Assembly (NCBI GenBank): GCA_002398365.1
Contig: DGYK01000063.1
Span: forward strand, 218,934 to 282,933
Length of the DNA: 64,000 nucleotides
Direction of reading: 5' to 3'
Source of the DNA: Flammeovirgaceae bacterium UBA5008
GTDB lineage: Bacteria > Bacteroidota > Bacteroidia > Cytophagales > Cyclobacteriaceae
Positions within the stretch are counted from its first letter, which is position 1. Each line of letters begins with the position of its first letter. The notes beneath the pieces are model-generated. The model was not told the origin of the DNA. It did not search any database and saw only the letters and a list, made by a program, of their open reading frames with translations. Position numbers and translations under genes: made by a program. Of this stretch, positions 17,495-26,207 are shown piece after piece.

Positions 17495-18898
17495 TCAATT
17501 CGCCTTTGCCAAATTAAAAATCAACTCCCAGTTGAATTGAACAAACTTGTGAAGCGACTCTTCTAAAATTCGTTCCTGATCGCTGTGTGCGCCAAATCCT
17601 TTGGGGCCATCTTCAATGTCCGTCATTGGGCCGATACCGTAGCACTCTATTCCTTTTGCGCGCAAAAAGGCCATGTCGGTAGCACCGGTAGGCATGGTAG
17701 GGATGGTTACGGTATTATAAATTTTCTTCACAGCCGCTTCGGTAGTGATGAACGCTTCTGACTCCAATCGCGATGGGCGAGCGGAAGGACGGAGGTTACG
17801 CGTGTTGGGTACAATTTCAATTTGTGAATCGTTGATCACGCGTTTCATTTCTGCCAACAGTGCGGGCATATCTTCGTCCGGCAGTGCACGCACATCGAGT
17901 GTTGCATCGGCTTCACTCGGAATCACGTTGCTCAAATAGCCACCTTTAAAAATGTTAGGTGAAATAGATGTACGTAACGTAGAATGCATGCGGGGTTCCT
18001 TAGCTGCAAAATATTCCTGTGCCTTCTCAGCGCCTTTGCCGGTCACCACAGCCATATAGCGTTCCGCATCGGCTGGTGCACTGATGGCAGCTAATCGCGT
18101 AAAAAATGTTCGAGTAGTTTCATTCAATCGCATAGGTGTTTGCCAGGCGGCAATTTTAGCAATGGCTTGCGATAAGTGCACAATCGCATTGTCTTGCAGT
18201 GGCACCGAGCCGTGACCCGCAGTTCCACGCGCAACGAGTTTCACTCCGTTCGGAACTTTTTCGGTAGTTGAAACGGCTGCATATAAAATTTTACCTTCTT
18301 TTCTTGTAACACCGCCCCCTTCGGCAAAACAGAATTCGGCATCAATGGCATCCCAATGTTCTTTCACCATAAAATCGATTCCTACTTTTGTGTTGGATTC
18401 CTCTCCGGCTTCCGCCAAAAAAATTACATCGCGGTCAAGCGCTATGTTCATCCGCTTGAGTTGCAACATCACCATCAACGCAGCTACCACATTGTCTTTG
18501 TCATCCACTGCTCCACGCGCATACACATAGCCACCATCGCGCGTAGCGGAAAAGGGCGGGTGAATCCATTTTGTCGTATCGACACTCACAACATCGGTGT
18601 GGGCCATTAACAGCACGGGCTTTTTCTTGCCGCTACCTTTAATGCGCGCAACTAAGTTGGGATGCTTGGGGTCGTTGTAAAAAACCTGGGTGGCAATACC
18701 TTCTTTGTCGAGAACGGATTTTAAATATTCCACCACCGGAGCTTCGTAGCCGGTAGCCACACTGGAATTGATTTTTAAAATTGCTTGAAAGTGGCGGATA
18801 GTTTCATCCTGCAGTTTTGCCCAATCGGGTTGTTTGGTTTGAGCCTGCGTAAGTTGGGTGACTGCCATCAGCAACCCGAAGAAGAGAATGATGCGCAT
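17495..18898 (-). CDS. Exported M20-family metallopeptidase
   Basis: A 467-residue zinc-dependent hydrolase with a Sec signal peptide (MRIILFFGLLMAVTQLTQAQ), so it acts in the periplasm or outside. Metal ligands are visible in order: LLMAHTDVVSVD (His and catalytic-support Asp), RGAVDDKDN (bridging Asp), EAGEESN (general-base Glu pair), CFAEGGG, and GFGAHSDQERI near the C-terminus (last His). A dimerisation (M20_dimer) domain occupies the middle (ARGTAGHGSVPL). The length and order match carboxypeptidase/dipeptidase members such as the CPG70/PgdP type. It ends 13 bases before the TrmH-family gene. Confidence 0.93.
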   Translation of the reverse strand: MRIILFFGLLMAVTQLTQAQTKQPDWAKLQDETIRHFQAILKINSSVATGYEAPVVEYLKSVLDKEGIATQVFYNDPKHPNLVARIKGSGKKKPVLLMAHTDVVSVDTTKWIHPPFSATRDGGYVYARGAVDDKDNVVAALMVMLQLKRMNIALDRDVIFLAEAGEESNTKVGIDFMVKEHWDAIDAEFCFAEGGGVTRKEGKILYAAVSTTEKVPNGVKLVARGTAGHGSVPLQDNAIVHLSQAIAKIAAWQTPMRLNETTRTFFTRLAAISAPADAERYMAVVTGKGAEKAQEYFAAKEPRMHSTLRTSISPNIFKGGYLSNVIPSEADATLDVRALPDEDMPALLAEMKRVINDSQIEIVPNTRNLRPSARPSRLESEAFITTEAAVKKIYNTVTIPTMPTGATDMAFLRAKGIECYGIGPMTDIEDGPKGFGAHSDQERILEESLHKFVQFNWELIFNLAKAN

Positions 18899-18941
18899 AG
18901 TTTAGCTATATAGTTTGACTGACAATATAGCGAACATCCGC

Positions 18942-19550
18942 TTAATTCGGGTCTTCTAATTGATCGATTCGTTCTTGTAATTCAACCAGGCATTTGCCGT
19001 AGGATATTTTGTACATCCAATTGGCCATGTAATAGCACAAGGGAGTGAGCACTCCCATAACAATCGCTGCTATCAATAGCACTTTCGGGTCTTGCATCAT
19101 CTCCTCCACATTGCCGCCACCAATCGAACCGCCCATCATAAAGCCGGCCGTGCCCGCAACAGGGTAGATAAACAACGCCACTCTTTTTTGAAACCGGATG
19201 TTGTCGGTAATGAATTGATGTGTATGAGTGAGTGCTTGCTTTAAACTTTTATCGACCGGCAGCACCACATTGATTTTTCGATACATCGAAAAGTTGGTGA
19301 TGAAAAAAAAGATGTACGAAATAATGACCAGTACCAGTCCAATTTTTACTAAAGGCTCGTGAAAATAAAAGAAGAGGGCAATAAAACAGATAAGGAATAG
19401 CACCGAGAAACCGGTTGTCTGTAAATAGGCTGTTTTCAGTTTTTGAACGGGGTGTTTTGATTTTTTTTGAATATGCACCGCTCCCGTCACCGGTTTTGTG
19501 AGTTTATCGTTCTCCAGTTTTTTCCACGCTTCCTGCAAATCCATCGTCAC
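18942..19550 (-). CDS. Membrane protein, probable partner of the upstream ECF sigma factor
   Basis: A 202-residue protein: a charged cytoplasmic N-terminus of ~45 residues, two close hydrophobic helices (FSVLFLICFIALFFYF and LVLVIISYIFFFIT), a charged middle, and two more hydrophobic segments near the C-terminus, ending in an acidic tail (ERIDQLEDPN). The start overlaps the stop of the ECF sigma gene by 4 bases. A membrane protein co-translated with an ECF sigma is often its anti-sigma factor; no zinc-finger (ZAS) motif is visible, so that role is inferred only from gene order. Confidence 0.75.
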   Translation of the reverse strand: MTMDLQEAWKKLENDKLTKPVTGAVHIQKKSKHPVQKLKTAYLQTTGFSVLFLICFIALFFYFHEPLVKIGLVLVIISYIFFFITNFSMYRKINVVLPVDKSLKQALTHTHQFITDNIRFQKRVALFIYPVAGTAGFMMGGSIGGGNVEEMMQDPKVLLIAAIVMGVLTPLCYYMANWMYKISYGKCLVELQERIDQLEDPN

Positions 19551-20026
19551 AGCATTTTTAATTTCTTCGTTATCGTTTCTTTGATTCGGTGCAGCTTTAC
19601 GGCCGTATTGTTTTTTGTCAACCCGGATATTTCTGCAATCTCTTCGTTCTCGTATCCATCCAGATGCAACGTAATGATCATCCGGTCGATTTCGTTGAGC
19701 TCGCGAATGGCGATGTACAAAGCTTCCGATTCCTCACTTTGTATTTTATCTCCCGAACTGGTTTTGAGCAACGACAAATCTTCATGCGGCACCACCAACT
19801 GTGGTCGTCTTTTGAAGGTGAGCACCGTATTGAGCGCCACCCGATAGAGCCATGTTGAAAATTTTGAGTCGCCCTTAAATTGAGGGAATGATCGCCACGC
19901 CTGAAATAGAATCTCTTGAAACAAGTCGCGTTCGTCTTCCTCGTGGTGAACGTACAGGCGTATCACCTTAAAGATGATGCCCCTGTTTTGCTCAATGAGG
20001 TTGGTAAACTCTCTTTCAGATGCCAT
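19547..20026 (-). CDS. ECF RNA polymerase sigma factor
   Basis: A 159-residue ECF sigma. Region 2 is at ~10-75 (LIEQNRGIIFKVIRLYVHHEEDERDLFQEILFQAW, with FSTWLYRVALNTVL). Region 4 is at ~105-155 (ELNEIDRMIITLHLDGYENEEIAEISGLTKNNTAVKLHRIK). It differs from the FecI-like sigma at 10250-10825 and is partnered with a multi-helix membrane protein, not FecR. The first base of its stop overlaps the partner's start region. Confidence 0.93.
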   Translation of the reverse strand: MASEREFTNLIEQNRGIIFKVIRLYVHHEEDERDLFQEILFQAWRSFPQFKGDSKFSTWLYRVALNTVLTFKRRPQLVVPHEDLSLLKTSSGDKIQSEESEALYIAIRELNEIDRMIITLHLDGYENEEIAEISGLTKNNTAVKLHRIKETITKKLKML

Positions 20027-20163
20027 AATTGCCGCGTAGCTGTTTAGCTAACCTCATTGCCCTCAAATTGTTCAGGATTAGTCGGGTGAAGGCTTTTAAA
20101 ATTACAAACTGGCATCAATTATTTTTGCGCTCTATTGGCCTGAACGCCCACATGTTCTTTCCC

Positions 20164-20340
20164 TCACTTACTGATTTCCAACAAAAGCGGAAGAGCTGTC
20201 TTTCCAAATTCAGTAAGTGCATAGGCAACGGTCTTGGATGGATCTTTTGATTGCCTCCGAGTGATCAAGCCATCACGCTCCAGAATCTTTAATTGCTGAG
20301 TAAGAACTTTCTTGGAAATCTTTGGAATAGTTGGTGACTA
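20164..20340 (-). pseudogene. Truncated HxlR-family transcriptional regulator
   Basis: On the minus strand 58 codons read SPTIPKISKKVLTQQLKIL, then ERDGLITRR and VAYALTEFGKTALPLL, ending at TGA (20164-20166). This is the second half of an HxlR winged helix: the recognition helix, the wing and the LTxxG tail. The N-terminal half (usually CPV...LLGGKW) is absent, and an in-frame TAG stands directly before the remnant at 20338-20340. No compensating frame was found upstream. It is a gene fragment left after deletion, next to two small membrane protein genes that may once have been its targets. Confidence 0.75.
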
Positions 20341-20389
20341 CTCTGTAATCAAACTCGGCAGAGTGCTACTAATGTGAAAAAGATTAACA

Positions 20390-20602
20390 ATGGAACAAAA
20401 AAAGAAATTTAGGTTAGGCAAGTATTCGCTCGTAATCGGAATCGCCAGTGGCTTTGCTTTTTTAGTAGCACTTTTTGCTATCCTAGAAGATAACCTCGAT
20501 ACATCGGAAATTCTAGGTTTAGCAGGGGTGTGTGCTACATCCATGGCTTTATTTTTGACATCGATGGAGGACAAGAAAACTAAAACCTGTTCAAAACTAT
20601 GA
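20390..20602 (+). CDS. Small two-helix membrane protein (70 aa)
   Basis: A 70-residue protein with a basic N-terminus (MEQKKKFRLGKY), two hydrophobic helices (YSLVIGIASGFAFLVALFAI and ILGLAGVCATSMALFLTSM) and a basic tail. No family is recognised. Its stop overlaps the start of the next small membrane gene (ATGA), which supports both as real genes of one unit. It begins 50 bases after the HxlR remnant, on the opposite strand. Confidence 0.6.
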   Translation: MEQKKKFRLGKYSLVIGIASGFAFLVALFAILEDNLDTSEILGLAGVCATSMALFLTSMEDKKTKTCSKL

Positions 20603-20871
20603 CCACCAGCAAAGAGAACACGACCAAAGGAGCTTTTCCTTTTCTACGCATTTTGTACGGTGCTTTTGTAGCCCTCGGCATTTACTACCTGATACGCAAA
20701 GATATATCCGAGGCGATGAGCACGTTAGGCATCGGATTGATTTTCGATCCGTTTGATCAACAAGTGAAGTGGAATGATCGTCCGGCTTACCAAAAAATCT
20801 GGTTGATGGTTCACTTGAGTGTCGTACTCGGATTAGTTGGAATTCTAATCTTCAATTGGCTGAATAAATAA
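20599..20871 (+). CDS. Small two-helix membrane protein (90 aa)
   Basis: A 90-residue protein with helices at ~14-33 (LRILYGAFVALGIYYLI) and ~67-87 (IWLMVHLSVVLGLVGILIFNW), separated by a polar loop with DPFDQQVKW. I believe similar small proteins of unknown function occur in other Bacteroidota. It is translated with the preceding 70-residue membrane protein through a 4-base overlap. Confidence 0.65.
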   Translation: MTTSKENTTKGAFPFLRILYGAFVALGIYYLIRKDISEAMSTLGIGLIFDPFDQQVKWNDRPAYQKIWLMVHLSVVLGLVGILIFNWLNK

Positions 20872-20975
20872 TGGAAGCGTCTTATTATTTCAAAATCGAA
20901 TAGAACCAAAGAACACTTCGGCTTCGAATAACTGCCGGTAAACGAGCCTGCCATTACAAGGCGTCTTCGAAAAAA

Positions 20976-21674
20976 TCATTTCTTGCTAACACTCAATTTA
21001 TAAACGAAAAACACATTGATACTCGGCGAATAGCCATAGCTCGAGTAATCTGATTTTAGTTCCGTGTCGATTAACTCACTTAGCTTTTCCAAGGACCGTT
21101 GCGGAGACTCTACATAACTGGAAGATGCCAGCGTTTTGGAAAAACTAAATTCGGTATGGATCTCAATTTTAGGATTCTTAAACGTAAATCTACGACCGTA
21201 TAAAATACCTGCATTATATAAATCAGATGACAATGTAAGCGTAATAGGAGTATTTGAATTTTGCCGGGGCCTTACGGGATACGAACCCACATTCACATTA
21301 AATGCTGTTTGAATGGCACTGATAGGTGTGTCTGCCGCTTGCAAATGAATCCACGATCCGGTAACGCCTACATAATTTTTGCCAAAATGGTAATTCGATC
21401 CCACCTGACTGATCACACCAAAATTGAATGCGTTGGTCAATACATTTACGATGGACTGATCCACTCCAAAGGCTTTGAGCACATCTAATATAACCTGATC
21501 ATACGGCTTGGTGAGTACGCCCACTTGCGCATTGGCCGACCAATGTTTGTTCCATTGATAGTCGTATTGAACGGCATACTGAATAGGTATCTGGGTTCCT
21601 ACTTTCAGGGAGTGTTGAGCGTCTGCCGACTGAAATAGAGTAATACAAAGGAAGAGGAGAGGGAAATTTCTCAT
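20976..21674 (-). CDS. Exported beta-barrel-like protein of unknown function
   Basis: A 232-residue protein with a Sec signal peptide (MRNFPLLFLCITLFQSADAQ). The mature part alternates beta-strand stretches typical of small outer-membrane barrels (YAVQYDYQWNKHWSANAQVGV, AGILYGRRFTFKNPKIEIHTEFSF, YSPSINVFFVYKLSV). No named family is recognised. It stands alone between convergent and divergent neighbours. Confidence 0.7.
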   Translation of the reverse strand: MRNFPLLFLCITLFQSADAQHSLKVGTQIPIQYAVQYDYQWNKHWSANAQVGVLTKPYDQVILDVLKAFGVDQSIVNVLTNAFNFGVISQVGSNYHFGKNYVGVTGSWIHLQAADTPISAIQTAFNVNVGSYPVRPRQNSNTPITLTLSSDLYNAGILYGRRFTFKNPKIEIHTEFSFSKTLASSSYVESPQRSLEKLSELIDTELKSDYSSYGYSPSINVFFVYKLSVSKK

Positions 21675-21778
21675 GATATGCTAGACTTGGCTAAGAAGCA
21701 AAGGTTTAATCGTTATCAGCAAGGTTTAGTTGAAAGTAGTGAATTAAGTTTTTAATATTGAATGTTCAAAGGTTCATT

Positions 21779-23563
21779 ATGAAAAAAATCTACGCATCCG
21801 TTTTCGTATTAGCTGCATGTGTGGCGGCTTGTACCGTTATGAAAAATGATAAGCTCGACAAAGATGCCGAGGGATTTTTGACGGAGTTCAAAAGTGTACT
21901 GTCAAAATCAGAGTCGGAGATTTTAGCCCTATTTTATTCTGGCCAAAGTGAAGAAGAAATTTTAAAGGGAGTGGCCGTGCTCCAAAATAAAAATCAGTTT
22001 GTTTCTACTCGCATCCGCTATGCAGAGGCTACCGGGAAATGGGAGGATGGCTACCTGTTGATTGATTTACCGGTGGAAATTGTTGCCGAAGGCGAAGAGA
22101 AGGTCGTGAAACACCTCGCATTAAAACTGGTCCAAAAGAAGGCTGGTAAATTTTATATCAATCGTTTTGGTGGTGATGAGGTTTACACCGCCTATCAGTC
22201 ATTAAAATATAAAGTAGAGAACAGAGATTTACTGGCCAAGCGATTGCAAGAACTGAAAGTGTATTACGATCGCGCCATGCAATTGCAAAAAAATTATGAC
22301 TCGGTTGTTTGGTATACACAATACAAGGACACCACTTATTACTTTGCTGTGAATGGAACATTTGTGCTCGATTCGCTGAACGGAAAATCACCGGCAACTT
22401 TCAAAATGGGGTTGGTACATGAAAATGGTAAAGTGGTTATACCGGTTGAATATGACCTGATCGGCAACCCGAGCATCAACATTCCCGATGCGGTAGAAGT
22501 CAAGCGTGATGGCAAAGTTGGGTATTTTGATTTGACAGGAAAGATGCTGGTGCCTGCCGAATATACTTGGATAGTTCCTTACGTGGAAGGAGAATCAAAG
22601 GCTTTAGTTAAAAAAGATACAGTGTTTGGTTGGCTCGATGCTGCCTATCAATTCCATGAAAACTTTCCCACTGAAAAAACAGAAAAGTACATTCGCGAGT
22701 TTACGTATCTGACGGAGAAGAAGTTTGTGTTTGGGGGGAATTATCAAATTATGATTGATATGTTCTTAACTAGCACAGAAGGTGGCATAGAGCCAACAGC
22801 CTTAGTTGTAACCCCTTCGTTCCTTGTTCAAAATGGAATCTTTGCTCAGGTTGAACAGGGATTTATTTCAAAAAGCAGCTATCAAGATGGATTATATTTC
22901 TTTGGGAATGATTATATCGAGAACCAGAATGAAAAACCTTTTAGCCTTTCCGAAACTATAGATATGATTATATCTCACTTTCAAACAAACTATGTAGGCG
23001 GTAGAGGTTCATTATACGGAACACATTCCATCACTGTATTGGATAAAACTACGAATACCAGAAATTCAATTTCGACTGAAGGAGATTCCGATTTTCAGTT
23101 TAGAAGAGTAAGCGACAATTTGTTCGAATCAAGATTCTTCACGGAGATAATGGGTCCAGATGATATTGCTGAGCAAAACTATCCAGATTGCAATTACTTT
23201 AGCTTTGACGGAAAAAATCTAAAACAACTATCCTCTAACAGAAGATTTAAATTTACGCAGTTTCTCAAATTAGACTCCAGTTACTTAGTGGGAAATTTTA
23301 GCACAATTGATTTTGAAAAAGGTTCATTAGGCAACTCAAACTTTCTTTCGAATGGCACATTGAACTTAATGAGATATGAAATACTAGCCGATAATCACTT
23401 TGCTATCGATGATCAAAAGATGCTTGATAATTTTAAACATTTCAATTGGTACCAGCCTTCTATCTCATCTTATGAGGAAGTCTACACCAAAGCCTCCGAA
23501 ATCGATAAATACAACCTCGATTTTCTGGCGAAGATTTTGGGGCCGATTGCAAAGCCCATTTAA
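21779..23563 (+). CDS. WG-repeat lipoprotein
   Basis: The preferred start is the second ATG (MKKIYASVFVLAACVAAC), because it gives a clean lipoprotein signal with the lipobox Cys at residue 18; an upstream ATG would add seven residues. The N-terminal ~190 residues are helical and charged. WG-type beta repeats follow at ~205-300 (MGLVHENGKVVIPVEYDLI, KRDGKVGYFDLTGKMLVPAEY, VFGWLDAAYQF). The C-terminal ~270 residues match nothing known to me, and their DNA is visibly more AT-rich than the first half. It is probably an envelope-anchored binding protein; the ligand is unknown. Confidence 0.8.
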   Translation: MKKIYASVFVLAACVAACTVMKNDKLDKDAEGFLTEFKSVLSKSESEILALFYSGQSEEEILKGVAVLQNKNQFVSTRIRYAEATGKWEDGYLLIDLPVEIVAEGEEKVVKHLALKLVQKKAGKFYINRFGGDEVYTAYQSLKYKVENRDLLAKRLQELKVYYDRAMQLQKNYDSVVWYTQYKDTTYYFAVNGTFVLDSLNGKSPATFKMGLVHENGKVVIPVEYDLIGNPSINIPDAVEVKRDGKVGYFDLTGKMLVPAEYTWIVPYVEGESKALVKKDTVFGWLDAAYQFHENFPTEKTEKYIREFTYLTEKKFVFGGNYQIMIDMFLTSTEGGIEPTALVVTPSFLVQNGIFAQVEQGFISKSSYQDGLYFFGNDYIENQNEKPFSLSETIDMIISHFQTNYVGGRGSLYGTHSITVLDKTTNTRNSISTEGDSDFQFRRVSDNLFESRFFTEIMGPDDIAEQNYPDCNYFSFDGKNLKQLSSNRRFKFTQFLKLDSSYLVGNFSTIDFEKGSLGNSNFLSNGTLNLMRYEILADNHFAIDDQKMLDNFKHFNWYQPSISSYEEVYTKASEIDKYNLDFLAKILGPIAKPI

Positions 23564-23568
23564 TTATT

Positions 23569-24195
23569 GTGAAAAAATTCACGTGGGGCTTTTTGTTCTT
23601 GTTGGGAGCTGCGCTCACGGTCAACGCGCTAACCTATCTGAATTTTGATTCCAGCTATGGCTTTTTAGAAATCAAAAAACAAGCCGTGGCCTCCGGCTAT
23701 TATTTGCCCTTTTATTATATGCATGTTGTCATTGGCGGGCTCATTCTCTTGGTCGGATTTATGCAAGTATCTACCTGGTTTCGCAACAAGTGGATTCGTC
23801 TTCACCGGGCGCTGGGTAAATTTTATGTGTTTGGTGTTTTATTTTTTGCCGCACCCGGTGGGTTGGTGATGAGTTTTTTTGTTGACCGTGGTGTGGCCGT
23901 ACTCATCAGTTTTCTCTTACAAACCGCATTATGGTTTTATTTCACCAGCGTAGCCGTTATTAAAATCAAACAAGGTAATGTAGCGGAGCATGAAGTGTGG
24001 ATGTGGCGCAGCTTCGCGCTTACCTTAGCGGCCATTGCATTACGACTATATATTTTCTTCGCTTCGTACTTTTTTGATTTAAGCCAGCCCATTGCATACG
24101 CCATCATTGCGTGGGCAAGTTGGGTACCCAATTGGCTGGCTGTTGAATTTTACTTTCGCGACAGAGGTATCTTGCGTACTAAACAAGGGTTATAA
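23569..24195 (+). CDS. DUF2306-family membrane protein
   Basis: A 208-residue protein with a GTG start (5 bases after the WG lipoprotein stop) and about six helices. His-containing helices (YYMHVVIGGLILLVGFMQ, RLHRALGKFYVFGVLFF, EHEVWMWRSFALTLAAIALRL) are typical of DUF2306, which may bind haem like cytochrome b-type proteins. Its exact role is unknown. It abuts the convergent DoxX-like gene with no gap between the two stop codons. Confidence 0.85.
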   Translation: MKKFTWGFLFLLGAALTVNALTYLNFDSSYGFLEIKKQAVASGYYLPFYYMHVVIGGLILLVGFMQVSTWFRNKWIRLHRALGKFYVFGVLFFAAPGGLVMSFFVDRGVAVLISFLLQTALWFYFTSVAVIKIKQGNVAEHEVWMWRSFALTLAAIALRLYIFFASYFFDLSQPIAYAIIAWASWVPNWLAVEFYFRDRGILRTKQGL

Positions 24196-24612
24196 TTAGC
24201 CCACCACGCGTTTGTCTTTCGCCACAAATTTTGCGAAAGCTAACAAGGCACCGATCACCATAATGTTGCGGAAGAAGTTAACCATCTCTAATTCTTTTTC
24301 ACGCGCGAGGTCGGCAGCCATCATTTCGGCACCCAACTCATAACCCATCGCGCGCGGTAAATGCACCAGCAGTGCCATTAATAAAACATACAATGCCATC
24401 AACGTGTAAGCAAGTTTGTCATATCGTGCACTAAGCGCACTGACAATAAACAAAATGATGCACACGGCTGTGAAGTAATTCCAGAAATAAGGGAATGGAA
24501 GATAATCGGGTACGAAAGCTGCGCCCACATCGGGCTTTCCAAAATGTAAACCCACATACATGATAAAAGAAGCAGGGAAAATCCACCTTCCCAGATTTAA
24601 TAATTTGTCCAT
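24196..24612 (-). CDS. DoxX-like membrane protein
   Basis: A 138-residue protein with four hydrophobic helices. The N-terminal pattern (LNLGRWIFPASFIMYVGLHFGKPDVGA...VPDYLPFP) and the four-helix layout resemble the DoxX/DoxD membrane family, whose members include quinone-linked oxidoreductase subunits and proteins of unknown role. It is 12 bases downstream of the VOC-protein gene on the same strand, so the two are probably co-transcribed. Confidence 0.75.
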   Translation of the reverse strand: MDKLLNLGRWIFPASFIMYVGLHFGKPDVGAAFVPDYLPFPYFWNYFTAVCIILFIVSALSARYDKLAYTLMALYVLLMALLVHLPRAMGYELGAEMMAADLAREKELEMVNFFRNIMVIGALLAFAKFVAKDKRVVG

Positions 24613-24624
24613 AGTTAAATTGTT

Positions 24625-25005
24625 TTAATTGTTTGAGTGTAAACCGATCACATTTCCTTCTGTGTCCACAAAAAATGCCATGTTACCCCACGGACCGATG
24701 GATGTTTTTGGCAACACAATTTTCCCGCCATTCAATTCTACTTGATCTAAAACCGTAGAAAGATTTGGGTTCGCATTCAGATAAATTTTGCTTCCATCAA
24801 TACTGGGTTTGTGAAACGGACCTTGCGCCAGCGCACCACTCACCTTGCCACTGTCATTGGCCGAAGGAAAGAAAGCCATGAGGCTACCAGCCAATTGAGA
24901 TTCTTCCATTTTTAGATTAAAAATGGATTCATAAAACTTTTTTGCCCGAGGCATTTCAGCTACTGAAATCTCGAACCAGTTTAAACTGTTGTCGGTCGTA
25001 TTCAT
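24625..25005 (-). CDS. VOC (glyoxalase/bleomycin resistance) family protein
   Basis: A 126-residue single VOC domain with two beta-alpha-beta-beta-beta modules. It opens NWFEISVAEMPRAKKFYESIF and closes GNMAFFVDTEGNVIGLHS, the typical ends. A Glu is present at the usual last metal position region, but I cannot assign all ligands. The substrate is unknown. It is divergent from the GlxA-type regulator gene 155 bases away, which may control it. Confidence 0.88.
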   Translation of the reverse strand: MNTTDNSLNWFEISVAEMPRAKKFYESIFNLKMEESQLAGSLMAFFPSANDSGKVSGALAQGPFHKPSIDGSKIYLNANPNLSTVLDQVELNGGKIVLPKTSIGPWGNMAFFVDTEGNVIGLHSNN

Positions 25006-25160
25006 TTATTTTTCTGTTTTTGTTGACACAAAGGTGCGGGCCTTTTAATCCGCGAAGGCATGGGAAATGAGACAACCTAATGGGGTAAAACTGACAGGGT
25101 AGAGATTTTCTACTAAAACATTGTGATATTTGATCTATTGAAATCAACCATCATTAGTGA

Positions 25161-26144
25161 ATGAAAGTAATTGTACCGGTTATCTCGAGTAACGTGCCCA
25201 CTTCGGTGCTGGGCATTATGGACATTTTGAACTACTCAAAAGCTTTTCGCGATCAGTTGATGCCGCAAAATGCACATCAAAAAACGTTTGAGGTAATCTT
25301 AGCTTCGGCTGAACCTTCTCTTTCAGTAAACTGCAACGGGTATGAATTGATTTGTCATACACAATTGGACCAAGTTGAAAAAGCCGATTTGATTGTGGTG
25401 CCGGCTGCGGTCGGTAACATGGCTGCGCTGGTAGCAAGTTATCCGAACCTGATTAAGTGGATCAAGCAGCAACATGAATTAGGCGCTGCCATTTGCAGTA
25501 CCTGCACCGGAGCATTTTTTGTGGCTGCTACCGGTTTGCTCGATGGCAAAGAAGCAACTACATCCTGGTTTGCCTCGGAGTATTTCAAACAGATGTTTCC
25601 TGCCGTAAAACTACTGGACGAGAAGATCATTGTCGATAATGGAAACATCGTGACGGGCGGTGCCACACTTTCGTTTACGAATATCTGCATTTATCTCATC
25701 GAGAAATATTACGGATCTGTTTTAGGTAACTATTGCGCTAAAATGTTTTTGGTGGATAAAGGCAAAAGCTCACAGCAGTCGTACTCCATTTTTTCTGTGC
25801 AAAAAGTGCATCAGGACGAAGACATTCTAAAAGCACAGTCTTTCATCGAGAAAAACGTGACCGATAAACTTAGCGTAAGTCAAGTGTCGGAAGTAGTGCT
25901 GCTAAGTGAACGTACCTTTATTCGCAGATTTAAAGCAGCTACCGGCAACCTTCCTTCCGAATATATTCAACGGGTAAAAGTGGAACACGCCAAAAAATTG
26001 CTGGAAGGAGGCAATGAAAACATCAAAGAGATATCCTACAGCACCGGTTACGAAGACATCAACTATTTCCGAGACGTATTTAAAAAATACACGGGACTCA
26101 CGCCACAGCAGTACAAAAAAATGTATTCGTTTTCGTTAGATTAA
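25161..26144 (+). CDS. GlxA-type AraC-family transcriptional regulator
   Basis: A 327-residue regulator. The N-terminal ~190 residues form a DJ-1/PfpI-like domain with the nucleophile-elbow region AICSTCTGAFFVAATGLLDG. The C-terminal ~100 residues contain two AraC helix-turn-helix units (LSVSQVSEVVLLSERTFIRRF and IKEISYSTGYEDINYFRDVFKKY, with YTGLTPQQYKKMY). It probably senses a small molecule through the PfpI domain and regulates nearby genes. The divergent VOC/DoxX-like pair is the obvious candidate target. A two-way terminator follows. Confidence 0.93.
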   Translation: MKVIVPVISSNVPTSVLGIMDILNYSKAFRDQLMPQNAHQKTFEVILASAEPSLSVNCNGYELICHTQLDQVEKADLIVVPAAVGNMAALVASYPNLIKWIKQQHELGAAICSTCTGAFFVAATGLLDGKEATTSWFASEYFKQMFPAVKLLDEKIIVDNGNIVTGGATLSFTNICIYLIEKYYGSVLGNYCAKMFLVDKGKSSQQSYSIFSVQKVHQDEDILKAQSFIEKNVTDKLSVSQVSEVVLLSERTFIRRFKAATGNLPSEYIQRVKVEHAKKLLEGGNENIKEISYSTGYEDINYFRDVFKKYTGLTPQQYKKMYSFSLD

Positions 26145-26156
26145 GATCACACATAA

Positions 26157-26190
26157 AAAAAGCTCCGTCACTTGCGCAACGAAGCTTTTT
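26157..26190. terminator. Bidirectional rho-independent terminator
   Basis: The arms aaaaagctccgt and acgaagcttttt pair with one mismatch around a 10-base loop. A-rich and T-rich flanks give a T-run after the stem in both directions. It separates the GlxA-type regulator from the convergent TonB-dependent receptor gene. Confidence 0.85.
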
Positions 26191-26207
26191 CTTACTACAG
26201 CTTTAAA

